A stretch of 64,000 nucleotides of DNA, taken from Telmatactis stephensoni (lineage: Eukaryota > Cnidaria > Anthozoa > Actiniaria > Isophelliidae). The first letter of the stretch is position 1. The number at the start of each line of letters is the position of its first letter. Of the stretch, positions 25,644 through 36,306 are shown piece after piece. The notes beneath the pieces are model-generated. The model searched no databases. It saw nothing but the letters and a program-made list of their open reading frames with translations, and had not been told where the DNA came from. The position numbers and the translations under genes were made by a program. The DNA lies in NCBI GenBank assembly GCA_029948255.1, contig JALIZF010001866.1, forward strand, positions 909,501-973,500. Direction: 5' to 3'.

Positions 25644-25772
25644 AGAGTAGATTTCGTATGACTGTGAAACGACACCGCACGGTCACGGCATGGTTACGGC
25701 AGGAATTTTGGATGTTTTTATGGACAACACGGCACGGGGCGATCCGTTTCACACTCATACGAAATCTACTCT
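25644..25772. mobile_element. Short MITE, 129 bp
   Basis: The terminal inverted repeats AGAGTAGATTTCGTATGA and TCATACGAAATCTACTCT match exactly. The interior is rich in CACGG/CCGTG. No ORF. Confidence 0.75.
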
Positions 25773-27713
25773 ATACGTCCACATGGATAAATTTCCAAAC
25801 GCACAGAGAAAAAACGTTAAATCCGGACTATACAGCTGGTTTTTGACACTTAGCTTAATACTTAGTTAATCCGGATATGACGCACTACGTACTCGGACTC
25901 CTCAAACTGAACGTATTTTTCGATAGTAAAGCCAAACGAGGATATTACGGGTAAAGAAGAAATCGTAAGTTTCATTAGCATTGAGCCTCATTTTGAATTG
26001 CTGTGATGGTGTGATTATTCGTCCGAAACATCAAATTGTCAAATAGCTGTTCAAACTTACAATGTTACAAACGAATTGTCCTGCGATATCATTGTGATAT
26101 CCTTTCTAAGCCAAAAAGCATAAGAAACAAATCTGACCGGAGATGCAGTGTGAGAGGATTTATTTAGACTAAAATGATATGTTATAAAAAGTTGTCATCC
26201 TTAGTTTTCTCGCCTCTTGGAGTCGTCTTTTCGTTTCGTTTCAAATAGAAATTATGTATTGGGCTTCCTGATCAAGACGTTCCATATGGCAATGCACATG
26301 ACCAAAAGCAAAAAGCCCGCGAAACCTCAGAGCAGAGCGTTTTTATGTGCAAGCGGCATGTCAAAGCAAAGCAATTTGCTTTGCTATTTCAAGAAAAAAA
26401 GATAATACAAAAAAGTAATATATTAAATAATATAATATAGCCAACTTTTCTTGTTTCGTTCTACGTGTACGTAGTTCTGTCCCGCTCTATGGACCATGAT
26501 CCTTTGCGCTAAAACAATAGATTACTATGACGTCATAGTCACAATTTGGTATGTAAGGATCCTCCTATGAAAAATCCTGGATACACCCCGGAGGAGCCTA
26601 AACCCATTGGGTTTTTTTAGTTCTTTACTAGTTAGTACTCACTAAATAGTCAACTTTGTTTCATAAAATCACTCTACAAAGTTAGTGTGACATGTAATAC
26701 AAAGCGTGATAGCGTTATTACAAAGTGTGTCAGCTATATCAAAGTGTGATTATTATTACAAAGTGTGATGGTTCACTCGTGCCGTCTTTCGCGCGCTGTG
26801 CTGTCAGTTTGCGTTTTCATTGGTCAGCTGTTGATAATCAAAATGCTGAAGAACTGCACGGCACTTATTTTACATTTGTCGAACGGAAATTTCTATATTT
26901 ATAATACGGATTCAGTGTTTTACCAGAAACAAAAACACTCGTATTTTTCATAGTATTTTCATTGAGTAACAGTATTAACAGTATATGAAAAAAATTATGT
27001 ACCGCAGGTCCCGGATGTGCGCTCGCGCTCGCTTTTCCCGCCCTTTTTGTTTCTACTTCTTATTCCTTCTTACAGGTTACAACAGTAGGCGGCTTTTCGA
27101 CCTTTCATTGAGGTTTCGGACGCTGATTTAGTTCGGTTTTCAAAAGAAAATGAAAACGAAAACACAGCAAAGAAAACTGAACATGATTTTGGAATCTTCA
27201 GGGCAGAGATAAACTAGCAAAGAGATATCAAAACATTACCGTGTTACGAGCTTCAAAATATCCTAATGAAATTCATCTTGGCTGTAAAAGATAGAGCGGC
27301 GAAAAAAATAGAGCTATTGTTGTTCAAAGTATTGATCGCTACCTAAAAAGAAACAATTATGGAGCTTCAATTCTTCACGACAGAGAGCTTTCAGAGGTGA
27401 GAAACACGACTCTTTTTTGCAGTCCTATTTGACTGTGCCTGCTGTTCAAAATGCAATTATATTTTACAATTTACATTGCTCTTGAGTTCATCCAGATATT
27501 TAAAAGAACATTACACGGTGGCTTGGTTGAAGACATGGATTTTATTTTCTCGTGTTGAAAACAAAATTTTACCAATCGAATTAATAAAATTAATCTTATC
27601 TTCGCGCCACCACGTAATATCCTCTCTAGATATCATGATCATTATTAGTCATCCGTAGATTTACTCATTTTTGATATTTATTTGCTATTGAATTATTAAT
27701 CAATTAATTAAAT

Positions 27714-27873
<160 letters not shown>

Positions 27874-28550
27874 ATCCTTTTTATCTAGCCTGTGCTATCT
27901 TTTTATCATCTGGTTTCACTCTTGCTGATAGTTTACACCTGCCCATGTATTATGCGTTCTTGATGCTGAGATTGACTGACACATTTATACTCATTCATTA
28001 CAGTTCACTGAAAAATTAAACCCTTACATCCGGAATAATTTCGTAAAAAAAGCAAACAAAACTCAGTCTCAGAGTACAATTAACTGAATTAAGTCAGCAA
28101 TGAATAAGATCGAGTGACTAGTTGGTTCAAATCAAGCTTTTGTTAATCAATTTGTGTACGTGTGTGGTCGCGCGCGTGGAATAATGTTAATGTGTCGTGA
28201 TCCGAAGAGACGAAAAGCACTGAAGAAAGGGGCGGACCGACTGATTAATGCATTAGTGCCGGACCATTAATCATCGGGAGGCCGTTTATCAACCATTCAA
28301 CTGGATTGAATAGAAACAAATCTTAGCATTTCAAACAAGAAGTAATTTGGATTTGAAATTCGACTTTTTGTTCAATGAATTCTTAGCACCTGTTCGCAGT
28401 TGGTCTCTTATCTTGCAGACCTTGTCAGTAGTGCTGTAATTGTTGCAGTGAGATCCCTTATATCAAACATGTTCATATCTCAGGCTGTTTCAAGCTAAAC
28501 AAGACGAAGACTGTTGAATAGTTTTATTTCCCAAAAAGGCTCCGCGACAT

Positions 28551-30104
28551 ATGTCGCTAAAAATGAACATCACTTGTCCACCCGTGTTGTTGCCTGAGAA
28601 ATACAGCAATGATCTGGCGGACTATGATCGTTTTGCGAAGATTTTTACAAGCTCTGTCAACTTGGCTGTATCGATTCCAATATTGCTATTGAACATGCTG
28701 ATCTTATGGACTATTTTTAAAAATGCTTCGCTACACACTCCGTCATTTATTCTAATCTTCAGTATGGCTTTGGCTGACTTTGGTACAGGTTTTTGGTCGC
28801 TACCATACGATTCATCGTGGAAGATCCTTATGTTAACGGGCAGCAAAATTAATGTATGTGGCTGGTACTTTAACCTTGGATTTTCAATATCGTTTTCATT
28901 GTTAAGCGCTTCGGAGCTTATGCTAACCGCCCTCAGTGTTGATAGGTATCTTGCAATTCGTTTGGGCTTTCGATATCGGCATTTGGTCACAAACGAGCGG
29001 GTCATCAAGGTTGTGTTTATGTTGTGGAGCGTTGCAACCGTGTGGGGAATGGCAAGTGTCCTTGTGAGTCCCAAAGTTATCCATGGTACTGTGGTTATTT
29101 TCGGCGGTGGGACTTTCGTCGTAATATCTGTATGCTACTTTTTGTCTTTTAAATTGTTGTTTGCGCTAGAGAACAAAACACGCGCAACTCGTTATTGTCG
29201 ACATCTGAGCGACAGAGGAAAAGAAGAGACAGAAAGTAAAAAACGAAATACACCAGAAGAAATACAGCAACAGTCAGGCAAAAGAAAGGTATCCACCACG
29301 GAAAAGAATAACCAACAGCAACGTAACCCAAACAGTATGAGAATCAACTTGAAAAAATTGAATTTTGTTTCCCCCGAAAAAAATCGCATAGTCCACTCAG
29401 TAACGAGTAGTATAAGATCTGGACAAAATTACTTGGAGACTTTTAGTATGGAAAGACAATGTAGTGTAGGCAATTGTTCGTTATCTGATGGGCCAGCAAG
29501 TCAGAAATCTCCAGTGAAAGACAGTACTTGCAGAATGTCTAGTGACCTTATGAATATTCTTCCTGACCGTGGAGAGGATTTGGTTCAACTAAGTAACCAT
29601 CAAATCCCCAAATCCTTCACAACTGATCAAAGTTCAGCCAAAGCTATAGACACAACAGTTGGTAAAAAAGGTCCAGAAAACCACAGTCCCCACGTTGGCA
29701 AGAGTACTGATCAGGATCTTTTCAACAAAGCGGATCAAACTGATTTGGTAATAAATAATCAACCAGTTCGGGGTAGAAATTTTTTACCCAGCTTTAATCA
29801 CAAATCGAAGTCAAATGCAAGACAATTTGAGAATAGAAGCAAAATTCAATTTATCAAGTACAAGCATACCATGGTGACGCTGTCGTGCGTTGTCGTGTTG
29901 TTTTTGTTGTGTTATGGGGCATACTTCTTTTTATCGTTTGCTATTATGATAATTGGTATGACAAGAGAGATTGCAATAGCATGGTCTTTTACTCTCACTT
30001 GTTTGAGTTTGAATTCTTTTGTAAATCCTCTAATATATTTTTGGCGGTTTCGGAACCTTAAGAAGGCCTGTTTGAATACTCTGAGAGGACTATGTAAGTT
30101 TTAA
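28551..30104 (+). CDS. Orphan class A (rhodopsin-type) GPCR, single exon, 517 aa
   Basis: Seven-pass G-protein-coupled receptor at the plasma membrane; ligand unknown. TM1 spans about 33-56 (Asn48), TM2 carries LADF with Asp76, and TM3 ends in DRYLAI with Asp131-Arg132-Tyr133. TM4 has Trp159, and TM7 has NPLIY (Asn492-Tyr496). An N-glycosylation site, NIT, lies at 6-8. The third intracellular loop is very long (about 205-435), polar and Ser/Lys/Gln-rich, with many potential phosphosites. Odd points: no Cys at the usual place 24 residues before DRY (it is Phe107; nearest Cys103), no Cys in the short second extracellular loop, and the TM6 CWxP motif is replaced by CYGA. The first Met (28551) and Met5 are both possible starts. 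Intronless class A receptors are common in cnidarians. No subfamily can be assigned. Confidence 0.9.
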   Translation: MSLKMNITCPPVLLPEKYSNDLADYDRFAKIFTSSVNLAVSIPILLLNMLILWTIFKNASLHTPSFILIFSMALADFGTGFWSLPYDSSWKILMLTGSKINVCGWYFNLGFSISFSLLSASELMLTALSVDRYLAIRLGFRYRHLVTNERVIKVVFMLWSVATVWGMASVLVSPKVIHGTVVIFGGGTFVVISVCYFLSFKLLFALENKTRATRYCRHLSDRGKEETESKKRNTPEEIQQQSGKRKVSTTEKNNQQQRNPNSMRINLKKLNFVSPEKNRIVHSVTSSIRSGQNYLETFSMERQCSVGNCSLSDGPASQKSPVKDSTCRMSSDLMNILPDRGEDLVQLSNHQIPKSFTTDQSSAKAIDTTVGKKGPENHSPHVGKSTDQDLFNKADQTDLVINNQPVRGRNFLPSFNHKSKSNARQFENRSKIQFIKYKHTMVTLSCVVVLFLLCYGAYFFLSFAIMIIGMTREIAIAWSFTLTCLSLNSFVNPLIYFWRFRNLKKACLNTLRGLCKF

Positions 30105-31284
30105 ATTCGACTTTTCGTATATTTGTCTATTCTTGTCTCCCTCGCAACAAGGAACTGTATTTCTCCTTTGACAGCTACTAGTCCATACACAAGACGTCCG
30201 AGCTCGATCTCTCGGAACTGATATTGATATTTGAATTTACGTAATGGACAGTAAATATTTGTGCACGTAAATAGTTCCGTCATATTTCATGTAATGGGGC
30301 TTAATTGAACTACTTTCCCAGGTGCCATTACGGTCTCATCTTTGACGATTGGTGCATCACCGGAAGTCGAAGCTCTGTACGTAAGACCGTTATCCTAAAG
30401 AGCTTCCATCATTGAAATATGGGAAGCTCTTAATTTTTGTGCTCTCTCCATTCAGTTTAATTTCTATCATCGAAGACCACCTAAAAGAACGCTAGCTACG
30501 GAAGCTATATCAATCTTTGAAAGAGTACGAGCAAGTATTTCGTGAATGAACACAAGATGCTATTGACCTTTAAAATTTCAATGGAAATGTTGGGAAATGT
30601 TGGCCGACTTACTGTTCCTGGTTTGAACAGGCACATTAAAAAATACCGGTGTCAGTGAGAATCTCTTTTTGAGGAAGAACTATCTTTGTAAACTTTGTTG
30701 TTCGATGAAAGCGTAACTGATGTGAATACAACGGAAACACCTACTTTCTCTCGCCAAATCTTTTCATTGCATTCAACAAAATGACTAGTCCTGATAAATG
30801 TAATCTATTTTAAACATGTTTGGGTTTACTTAGTCGCGTCACGGACATAAATACAACATTATAGCTACATTATGGAGTCAAATATGAATAAGATAAGATG
30901 AATCGTGCTTCAGCCAAAACATAAGGAAGTTCTAGAACAATGTAACGACTAAATCTGTATATCTCTACTTCTCTCTGTCATTCAAAAATCTGATAATAGT
31001 AATCTAACATGGCAGCGTCATAGACAAATACAAATGATCAAACATAGCCAAAAGATAAGACGAATCGTGCCTTAGTCGCAAATCTGTCAGGAAGTGCACT
31101 GAACTATTTGCCAAAACCTGCACCACTCGTCTCTCTAGACCAATATCACGCAAAGGGCAGTAACGGAAGTTTGTTGCGTTGTAGAGCGCACGTTTTGACA
31201 CAGATAGGTCATTATATGGTCATAATAATTCCAGCTTTAAATGCTTTAAGGCACTTTACGCTTCTACACTGGCTGAAGGCAACT
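30105..31284. other. Intergenic region between GPCR and two-pass membrane protein gene
   Basis: 1.2 kb containing the GPCR 3' UTR and the promoter of the next gene. No AATAAA stands out soon after the GPCR stop. No repeat or ORF worth calling. Confidence 0.6.
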
Positions 31285-31947
31285 ATGGAAACAAGAACAG
31301 AGCCACAAAATAATACTGAAAATAATTTACGACTGGGTCGAAGACGTCGTCTGTTTAAATGCTTGGCGATGTTTGCTGGAATTGCTCTTATCGTTGGTTG
31401 CTTTGTAATGGCTTCATATTCTTACATGTTTCTGGAAGACTGCAAAAAATCTCACTGTAAAGCTTCACCGTCACAGGTTGTTGCAGCAAAAGTGTTTCGG
31501 TTTCTTTCCGCTGGAATTTTTATCATCGGTGTGTTTTTGCTGGGGTTTTCTCTGTGTACATGCAAGGACAACAATTCCTTAACGGCAGGTAACTCCGATT
31601 TGAGGCGAGTTTCACTACACACTGTGGCTTGTGTTATTCCTGACGCCGCTAAAGAGAAATCACCTTCAATTTTTTACTCTCAAGCTTATTGTAATCTTGG
31701 ACTCAGTTTAAGTACCCCTGGCTTGAATGGAATTCCCGAGGAATCAAACAGTGAACTAACAGAATCTCAGAGCAACTCAGCTGTCTCGTACTCGGAAAGT
31801 GGTAGTCACGGATGTATGTCATCAACGATGCCTTCACCAGGATTAGTGTATTCTGAAAACGATACGACACTTGATAACATTAACCCTCCACCTACGTACA
31901 TCGAAGCTTTGAGTATGAAAATACCATCACAAACAACTCCTATTTGA
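31285..31947 (+). CDS. Two-pass membrane protein with C-terminal PPxY motif, 220 aa
   Basis: Not recognised as a named gene. The frame is open from 31108, but Met at 31285 is preferred: the upstream 59 residues look like translated UTR, and the protein then begins METRTEPQNN. A basic cluster (GRRRR, 18-22) precedes TM1 (about 24-50). A short Cys-containing loop (EDCKKSHCKA) and TM2 (about 70-92, ending in CTCK) follow. The rest is a 125-residue Ser-rich cytoplasmic tail with NPPPTY near the end, a PPxY motif that in other proteins binds WW domains of NEDD4-type ligases. The basic residues before TM1 suggest both ends are cytoplasmic. AATAAA lies at 32215-32220. The layout resembles small vertebrate TMEM adaptor proteins, but similarity cannot be settled by eye. 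Confidence 0.7.
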   Translation: METRTEPQNNTENNLRLGRRRRLFKCLAMFAGIALIVGCFVMASYSYMFLEDCKKSHCKASPSQVVAAKVFRFLSAGIFIIGVFLLGFSLCTCKDNNSLTAGNSDLRRVSLHTVACVIPDAAKEKSPSIFYSQAYCNLGLSLSTPGLNGIPEESNSELTESQSNSAVSYSESGSHGCMSSTMPSPGLVYSENDTTLDNINPPPTYIEALSMKIPSQTTPI

Positions 31948-32214
31948 CCCAACCTACAACTACAACCTAAAAAATTACTTGGCAATTAAAATATCTGGAA
32001 TTACTGGGTCAGTTTTTCCGTGAAACAAATCTGCATGAATTGTGTCGACTGAAAGAAAAAGAGTCTTTCATTCTGTACTTATTTGAGAGGTTAGATAAAA
32101 TCACCTTTATTATAAGAAAATAATATTTAAGGATGTTCAGAAAGAGTTGATAAATTTGCTTTCAATGGTTCTATTCTTCTGAACAATATTTGGATACAAT
32201 GTAAATATGTACTG

Positions 32215-32220
32215 AATAAA
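32215..32220 (+). terminator. Poly(A) signal AATAAA of the two-pass membrane protein gene
   Basis: Canonical AATAAA about 270 bp after the stop codon at 31947. Confidence 0.55.
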
Positions 32221-32369
32221 GGGGAAAATGTTTGAATATTTTAGAAGAAAAGCCTATGTTGGCTGAATTTCGCGTCTTTGCATAGAGTGAAACAAATGTA
32301 GGTATAAACGAGGAGTTCTTCGAGACCAGCTATCACTAAGATTTAAACAGCGGGCTGGGCCGGTTGACC

Positions 32370-32515
32370 GGGCTCGATTTGCAGGGCTGGCCCGGTTACC
32401 AATATATTTGCAACAACAAAATTTTGTGTGTTTTATAGAGAAACCGGTATCTCAGCAGACTAAACCAGCCAACTTATAATTAACCGGGCCAGCTGGTTCA
32501 TATAAATCAAGCCCT
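32370..32515. mobile_element. Possible MITE, 146 bp
   Basis: The ends GGGCTCGATTT...GCTGGCCCGGTTA and, on the other strand, GGGCTTGATTT...GCTGGCCCGGTTA are imperfect inverted repeats of about 33 bp. No ORF. Confidence 0.5.
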
Positions 32516-33061
32516 AAGGTTTAAAGAGGGAACAAAGCTCACTAAATGGTCTTTAGATGTCTATAGATAAAATACACACACAGACGTTTTTTCTGGAATA
32601 ATTTCAGTTCTCAAAACTTGTCAAAAAGCGCGCAAAGATATAAAAATACATTCAATTACCAGACAATTTCATGATCATAACATCAATATTTTGAACATCT
32701 TTATTCATTCTAACATCTAGGGCGACGCCAGGAGTTTCATGAGGGTTCAGCGATATTCAAACTGAGCCCATATGGCCTTGTGGACAGCGATGCAGAAACA
32801 TGCATGAAATGCTACTTTTGCCAAACTTTTGTTCGGACGAGATTCTAAAAATCGACCTCCCTAGTCTCCTTCGCAACCCTTTTAAGACCTTTTAAGGCTC
32901 GTCACACAATGCTCCGTCATTATTCAATTATCAGATACCATTTCATAGCGTCTGTACATCGATCGACATTTTGAAGATCTTTCTTTATTCTAACATTAAT
33001 TTGGGGCGAGGACAAGCGTTTCATGAGGGTTCCCCGATATCCAGAGTCTGGATGAAAAGCT

Positions 33062-33860
33062 AGACAGGAACAGGAAATGGTACTTTTGTCCAGCTTTTGC
33101 TCGGAAGAGATTTAAATCGAAAAGAAAAATACTACAGTAAAAACCCGCGTGTAAGAACCTACTTTTTTCAGTTTGGCAAAACAGGTTCTTGTATTATGGG
33201 GTACTTATTGACAGTTTAGGCTACGTAGGTTCTTAATTAGGTTCTTAATTTCTACAGAGTAGACATTGTTGTTGATTATCAGAAAATAGTATAAAATCTG
33301 GTCTTGAGTTTTGAGTTTCAGTTCAATTTTCTGATCTCTAGACCACCTTTTTGGTTTTTGGTAAAAAAAATACAAATTAAATAGTTAAACCCCACATATA
33401 AGAACCTGTTGGAATTTCTTTGGCTAAACAGGTTCTTATATTTTGGGGTATTAAAAAAGCAAATTTCTGCCAGAAGGTTCTTAAATCCCTAGGTTCTTAC
33501 ACGCGGGTTTTTACTGTAGTAGAAATTAGGGACAGGAAATGCTTCTTTTGGCTATCTTTTGCTCGGGAGAGATTTAAATCGAAAAGAAAAAATATTAAAA
33601 TTCAGGAACAGGAAATGGTTCATCTTCTGCTCGGAAGAGACCGGATTTGTAAAAAAACAGTGCACTTAAAAATCAAAAACAGGAAATGCTACTTTTGCCC
33701 ATCTTTCGCTTGAAAGAGATTTAAATCGAAAAAAAATACTAGTAAATCAGGAACAGGAAATGCCTACAGGCTCTCTGGGGAGGAGAAAAGGAAAAGGGGG
33801 AAGAGGGAGGAAGGAAGAGCCCTCCCTTTTCCTATTCCCCTTCCTCTCGCTACTCGGAAG
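33062..33860. repeat. Degenerate 65-70 bp tandem repeat array
   Basis: Copies start near 33064, 33532, 33603, 33675 and 33749, each opening with CAGGAAATG and followed by CTTTTGC, CGGAAGAGATTTAAATCGAA and an A-rich stretch. A weaker relative lies near 32800. The array is split by the MITE at 33133-33519. Confidence 0.75.
33133..33519. mobile_element. pogo/mariner-like MITE, 387 bp, TA target site
   Basis: 30-bp perfect terminal inverted repeats (CTACAGTAAAAACCCGCG... and ...CGCGGGTTTTTACTGTAG), flanked by TA at 33131-33132 and 33520-33521. The interior repeats GTTCTTATATTTTGGGGTA-type words. No transposase. Inserted within the 65-70 bp repeat array. Confidence 0.85.
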
Positions 33861-33871
33861 AGATTTATGTT

Positions 33872-33912
33872 CAAAACAAAACAAAACAACAACAGCAACA
33901 ACAAAACAAAAC

Positions 33913-33943
<31 letters not shown>

Positions 33944-33995
33944 CAAAACAAAACAAAACAAAACAAAACAAAACAAAACAAAACAAAACAAAACA
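33872..33995. repeat. (AAAAC)n microsatellite
   Basis: About 120 bp of CAAAA units with a short CAA-rich interruption. It produces meaningless low-complexity ORFs on both strands. Confidence 0.95.
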
Positions 33996-34254
33996 AGAAA
34001 TAGATAAATAATTAAAAAATACCATTAAATATCTGATGAAAAAAGGAGGTACCTGTAAGTAGTAAAGCAACATTCAATCATATATATCAATAGAAAAACG
34101 TATGCATACAGTAATAATAGATATGATTTAATTACTAAAAAGAGATGAAAAATACTGATCAAAAACATGACAGTGAAAAATCGTTAAAAAGTAACAGTCC
34201 ACATATTCAAGAAAAAACAAAAGAAATAAAAAAGAAGACAAAGAAAAGAAAACA

Positions 34255-34560
34255 AAACAAATTTCGCCTTCGTCAGGAATTGAACCTGTGACATCTAAAT
34301 CTGTCCCCCGGATTCAACGACACAAGATAAATAAATAATTGGAAAATAAAATAAATTTTGGGACGATTCTCCCGAAACATTCAAAAAAGCTGAGACATCG
34401 AATCGACTTACGTTACGGATGAAGACTTCGGCCCCATCCACGCTATCCCGGTGCATACAACAGTTGTCTTAGCCCGAAGGCCGGGGAGGGAGACGATATC
34501 CGAACCCTAATTTATCCTTTAGGTATCACCTTAGACCGTTGCTCTATCAGACATGTTTTC
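34255..34560 (-). mobile_element. Possible tRNA-related SINE
   Basis: On the minus strand, a box A-like AGAGCAACGGTCTAAGG lies near 34545. Near 34275 a T-arm-like CAGGTTCAATTCCTG (4-bp stem, 7-nt loop TTCAATT) is followed by an acceptor-like stretch. The two are too far apart to be one tRNA, so this is either a SINE or two tRNA-like fragments. Confidence 0.35.
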
Positions 34561-34605
34561 CTTACAGCTAAATATAGAAACAATGACTGCATCCACTCAT
34601 CTATA

Positions 34606-34870
34606 GGCCGGGCACGAGGGAGCATGCTCCCGCAACACGCTCCCTCGTGTGTACCAACGATTTCACGCATAAAAAATTTGTTGCGCAACAAATTTTTTGC
34701 TCCCTGATCATGCTCACTGATAATAAACTGGCTAAATGCGAGGGAACAAGCTCCAGGAGCAAATTATTACATGCAACAAGCTCCCGAACCATGCTCCCTC
34801 GTGTGTACTGGTTGTGCAAAATGACCCGGGAGCACGTTGCGGGAAGCTCCCTCGTGTGTACGTACCGGCC
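34606..34870. mobile_element. MITE with repeated CTCCCTCGTGTGTA motif, ~265 bp
   Basis: Starts GGCCGGGCACGAGGGAGC and ends GCTCCCTCGTGTGTACGTACCGGCC, forming inverted ends. CTCCCTCGTGTGTA occurs three times, and a 26-bp perfect palindrome (AAAAATTTGTTGCGCAACAA...) lies at about 34675-34702. Confidence 0.75.
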
Positions 34871-35325
34871 TTTAGGATCGTGGCTAATTTAGTAATATGC
34901 GCTACTGTACTGCCGGGTGAGAAGGAATGATCGATGAGTTCACTGTGAGTTTACTAGGATAGAAGGATAGAAGGGGCTACAAGCATATCATATCGCCAAA
35001 AATACATATTAAGAACTTAATTTTGAGAATATATTATGTGCTTAAAACTGAAGAATATCTTAAAAACGGTATTTGATAAAAAGACAATACCAAAACCACT
35101 AAAAGACCTAAAACCCAAAACCAAATCAAAAACAAAATATAAGGAATGGAAAACGCAAGTCAATGTCTGCTCAAAAATATTAGTATAACTATGTACATCT
35201 CTTTATCGTTACATCATATATTAATTATAGTTTTCATTTAATATCTTGAAATATAGTACTAAATCGAGCGTACGTTCACATCTTCTTGCTGCAGTAGCTA
35301 TCCTTTAAGTTCAAGTTTTGAATAC

Positions 35326-35594
35326 CTGGAAGAAAGAACTGCGTGAATGAAATCCTCTGATGGTTGCTTCCCTCGCTCCTGCTCTAAACTTGAATTGGAA
35401 GGGCTTGTACTAACATTTCCTTGTTTCCCAAAGTGCTTTCGATGCGCCTTGAGCCAAAGTGAGACTTTCGTTGTTGACTTGAGAGAGTTCTTGAGATCTT
35501 TCTCCACGAACGGGGCTATCCATTGCTGTAAGAAAGGTTTCGAATCATTATTACATTCCATCTTTGGACCGTTTTTGTGGCGACGGGCAGCCAT
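35326..35594 (-). CDS. Hypothetical first coding exon (or small ORF), minus strand
   Basis: An ATG at 35594 opens MAARRHKNGPKMECNNDS, followed by a helical, Lys-rich stretch (FLQQWIAPFVEKDL, SLWLKAHRKHFGKQ). The frame stays open to a stop at 35298, but a good donor CCAG|GTATTC at 35326 suggests it is a first exon (89 codons plus 2 nt). I do not recognise the protein, and I found no matching downstream exon in the repeat-rich 32-35 kb region. It is divergent to RAP1GDS1 with about 710 bp between the starts. Composition is more protein-like than surrounding ORFs, but support is thin. Confidence 0.35.
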
Positions 35595-36306
35595 TAAGGA
35601 ATTTAAGCCAGCTCAAGCTATTTTTACATTTCGTCTTTCTCTTTTGAAATTCTTGGCTGCTAAGAGCTGCTTTCAAAAACCTAATGCATAGAGCATACAT
35701 ATAATAACGCGTCGACAATGGATAAACACTAATTAACTGCACGAGAGCGACACGCGCGAGAGCAATGTGCACGCACGCGCGTCAGATCGTTTTGATAAAA
35801 GGTTGAGAAAAGGTAAAAATATACCAAACCAAGAGATCATAATGTAGTATTACGGTCTCTTGATCATGCCAAACTATGTAACATCGTAAGGAAATAAATC
35901 TGACAAACGCATTTCAGAGTCTAACCCCTATCAGTGATGACAACTATTGTAGCTAGAAATGCTTTCTGATTGATTTTGCTGGCGCATGCTCAGACAAATT
36001 TATCTGCTGGATCCCCTCTCTGGATCTTACTTTGCTCATTTTTCTTCAGATTCGCACGAGCAAAATCTTACATTCTTTATTTTTGCGTTCATAGTTCTGG
36101 AAATGGACTAAGCTTAAGTCAGGTGTATTTTAGAACACCATGTTGCATTGGGTTTCCTGTGGTGCTGTCAACCGATAAGTCCTAGACACCATGTTTTCAA
36201 TGAGGGACTTTCGAATATTTCTGATAATTAGTTCCTTCAATTCTTCGTAAAGTATGGATAAGCCTTTCCCATAAGCAGTGTTTCTCTGGTGCTAAAATCT
36301 TCAAAA

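Noticed and set aside
33747..34073. Long ORFs on both strands (poly Phe-Val-Leu-Phe-Cys and poly Lys-Gln-Asn)
   Set aside because: Direct products of the AAAAC microsatellite.
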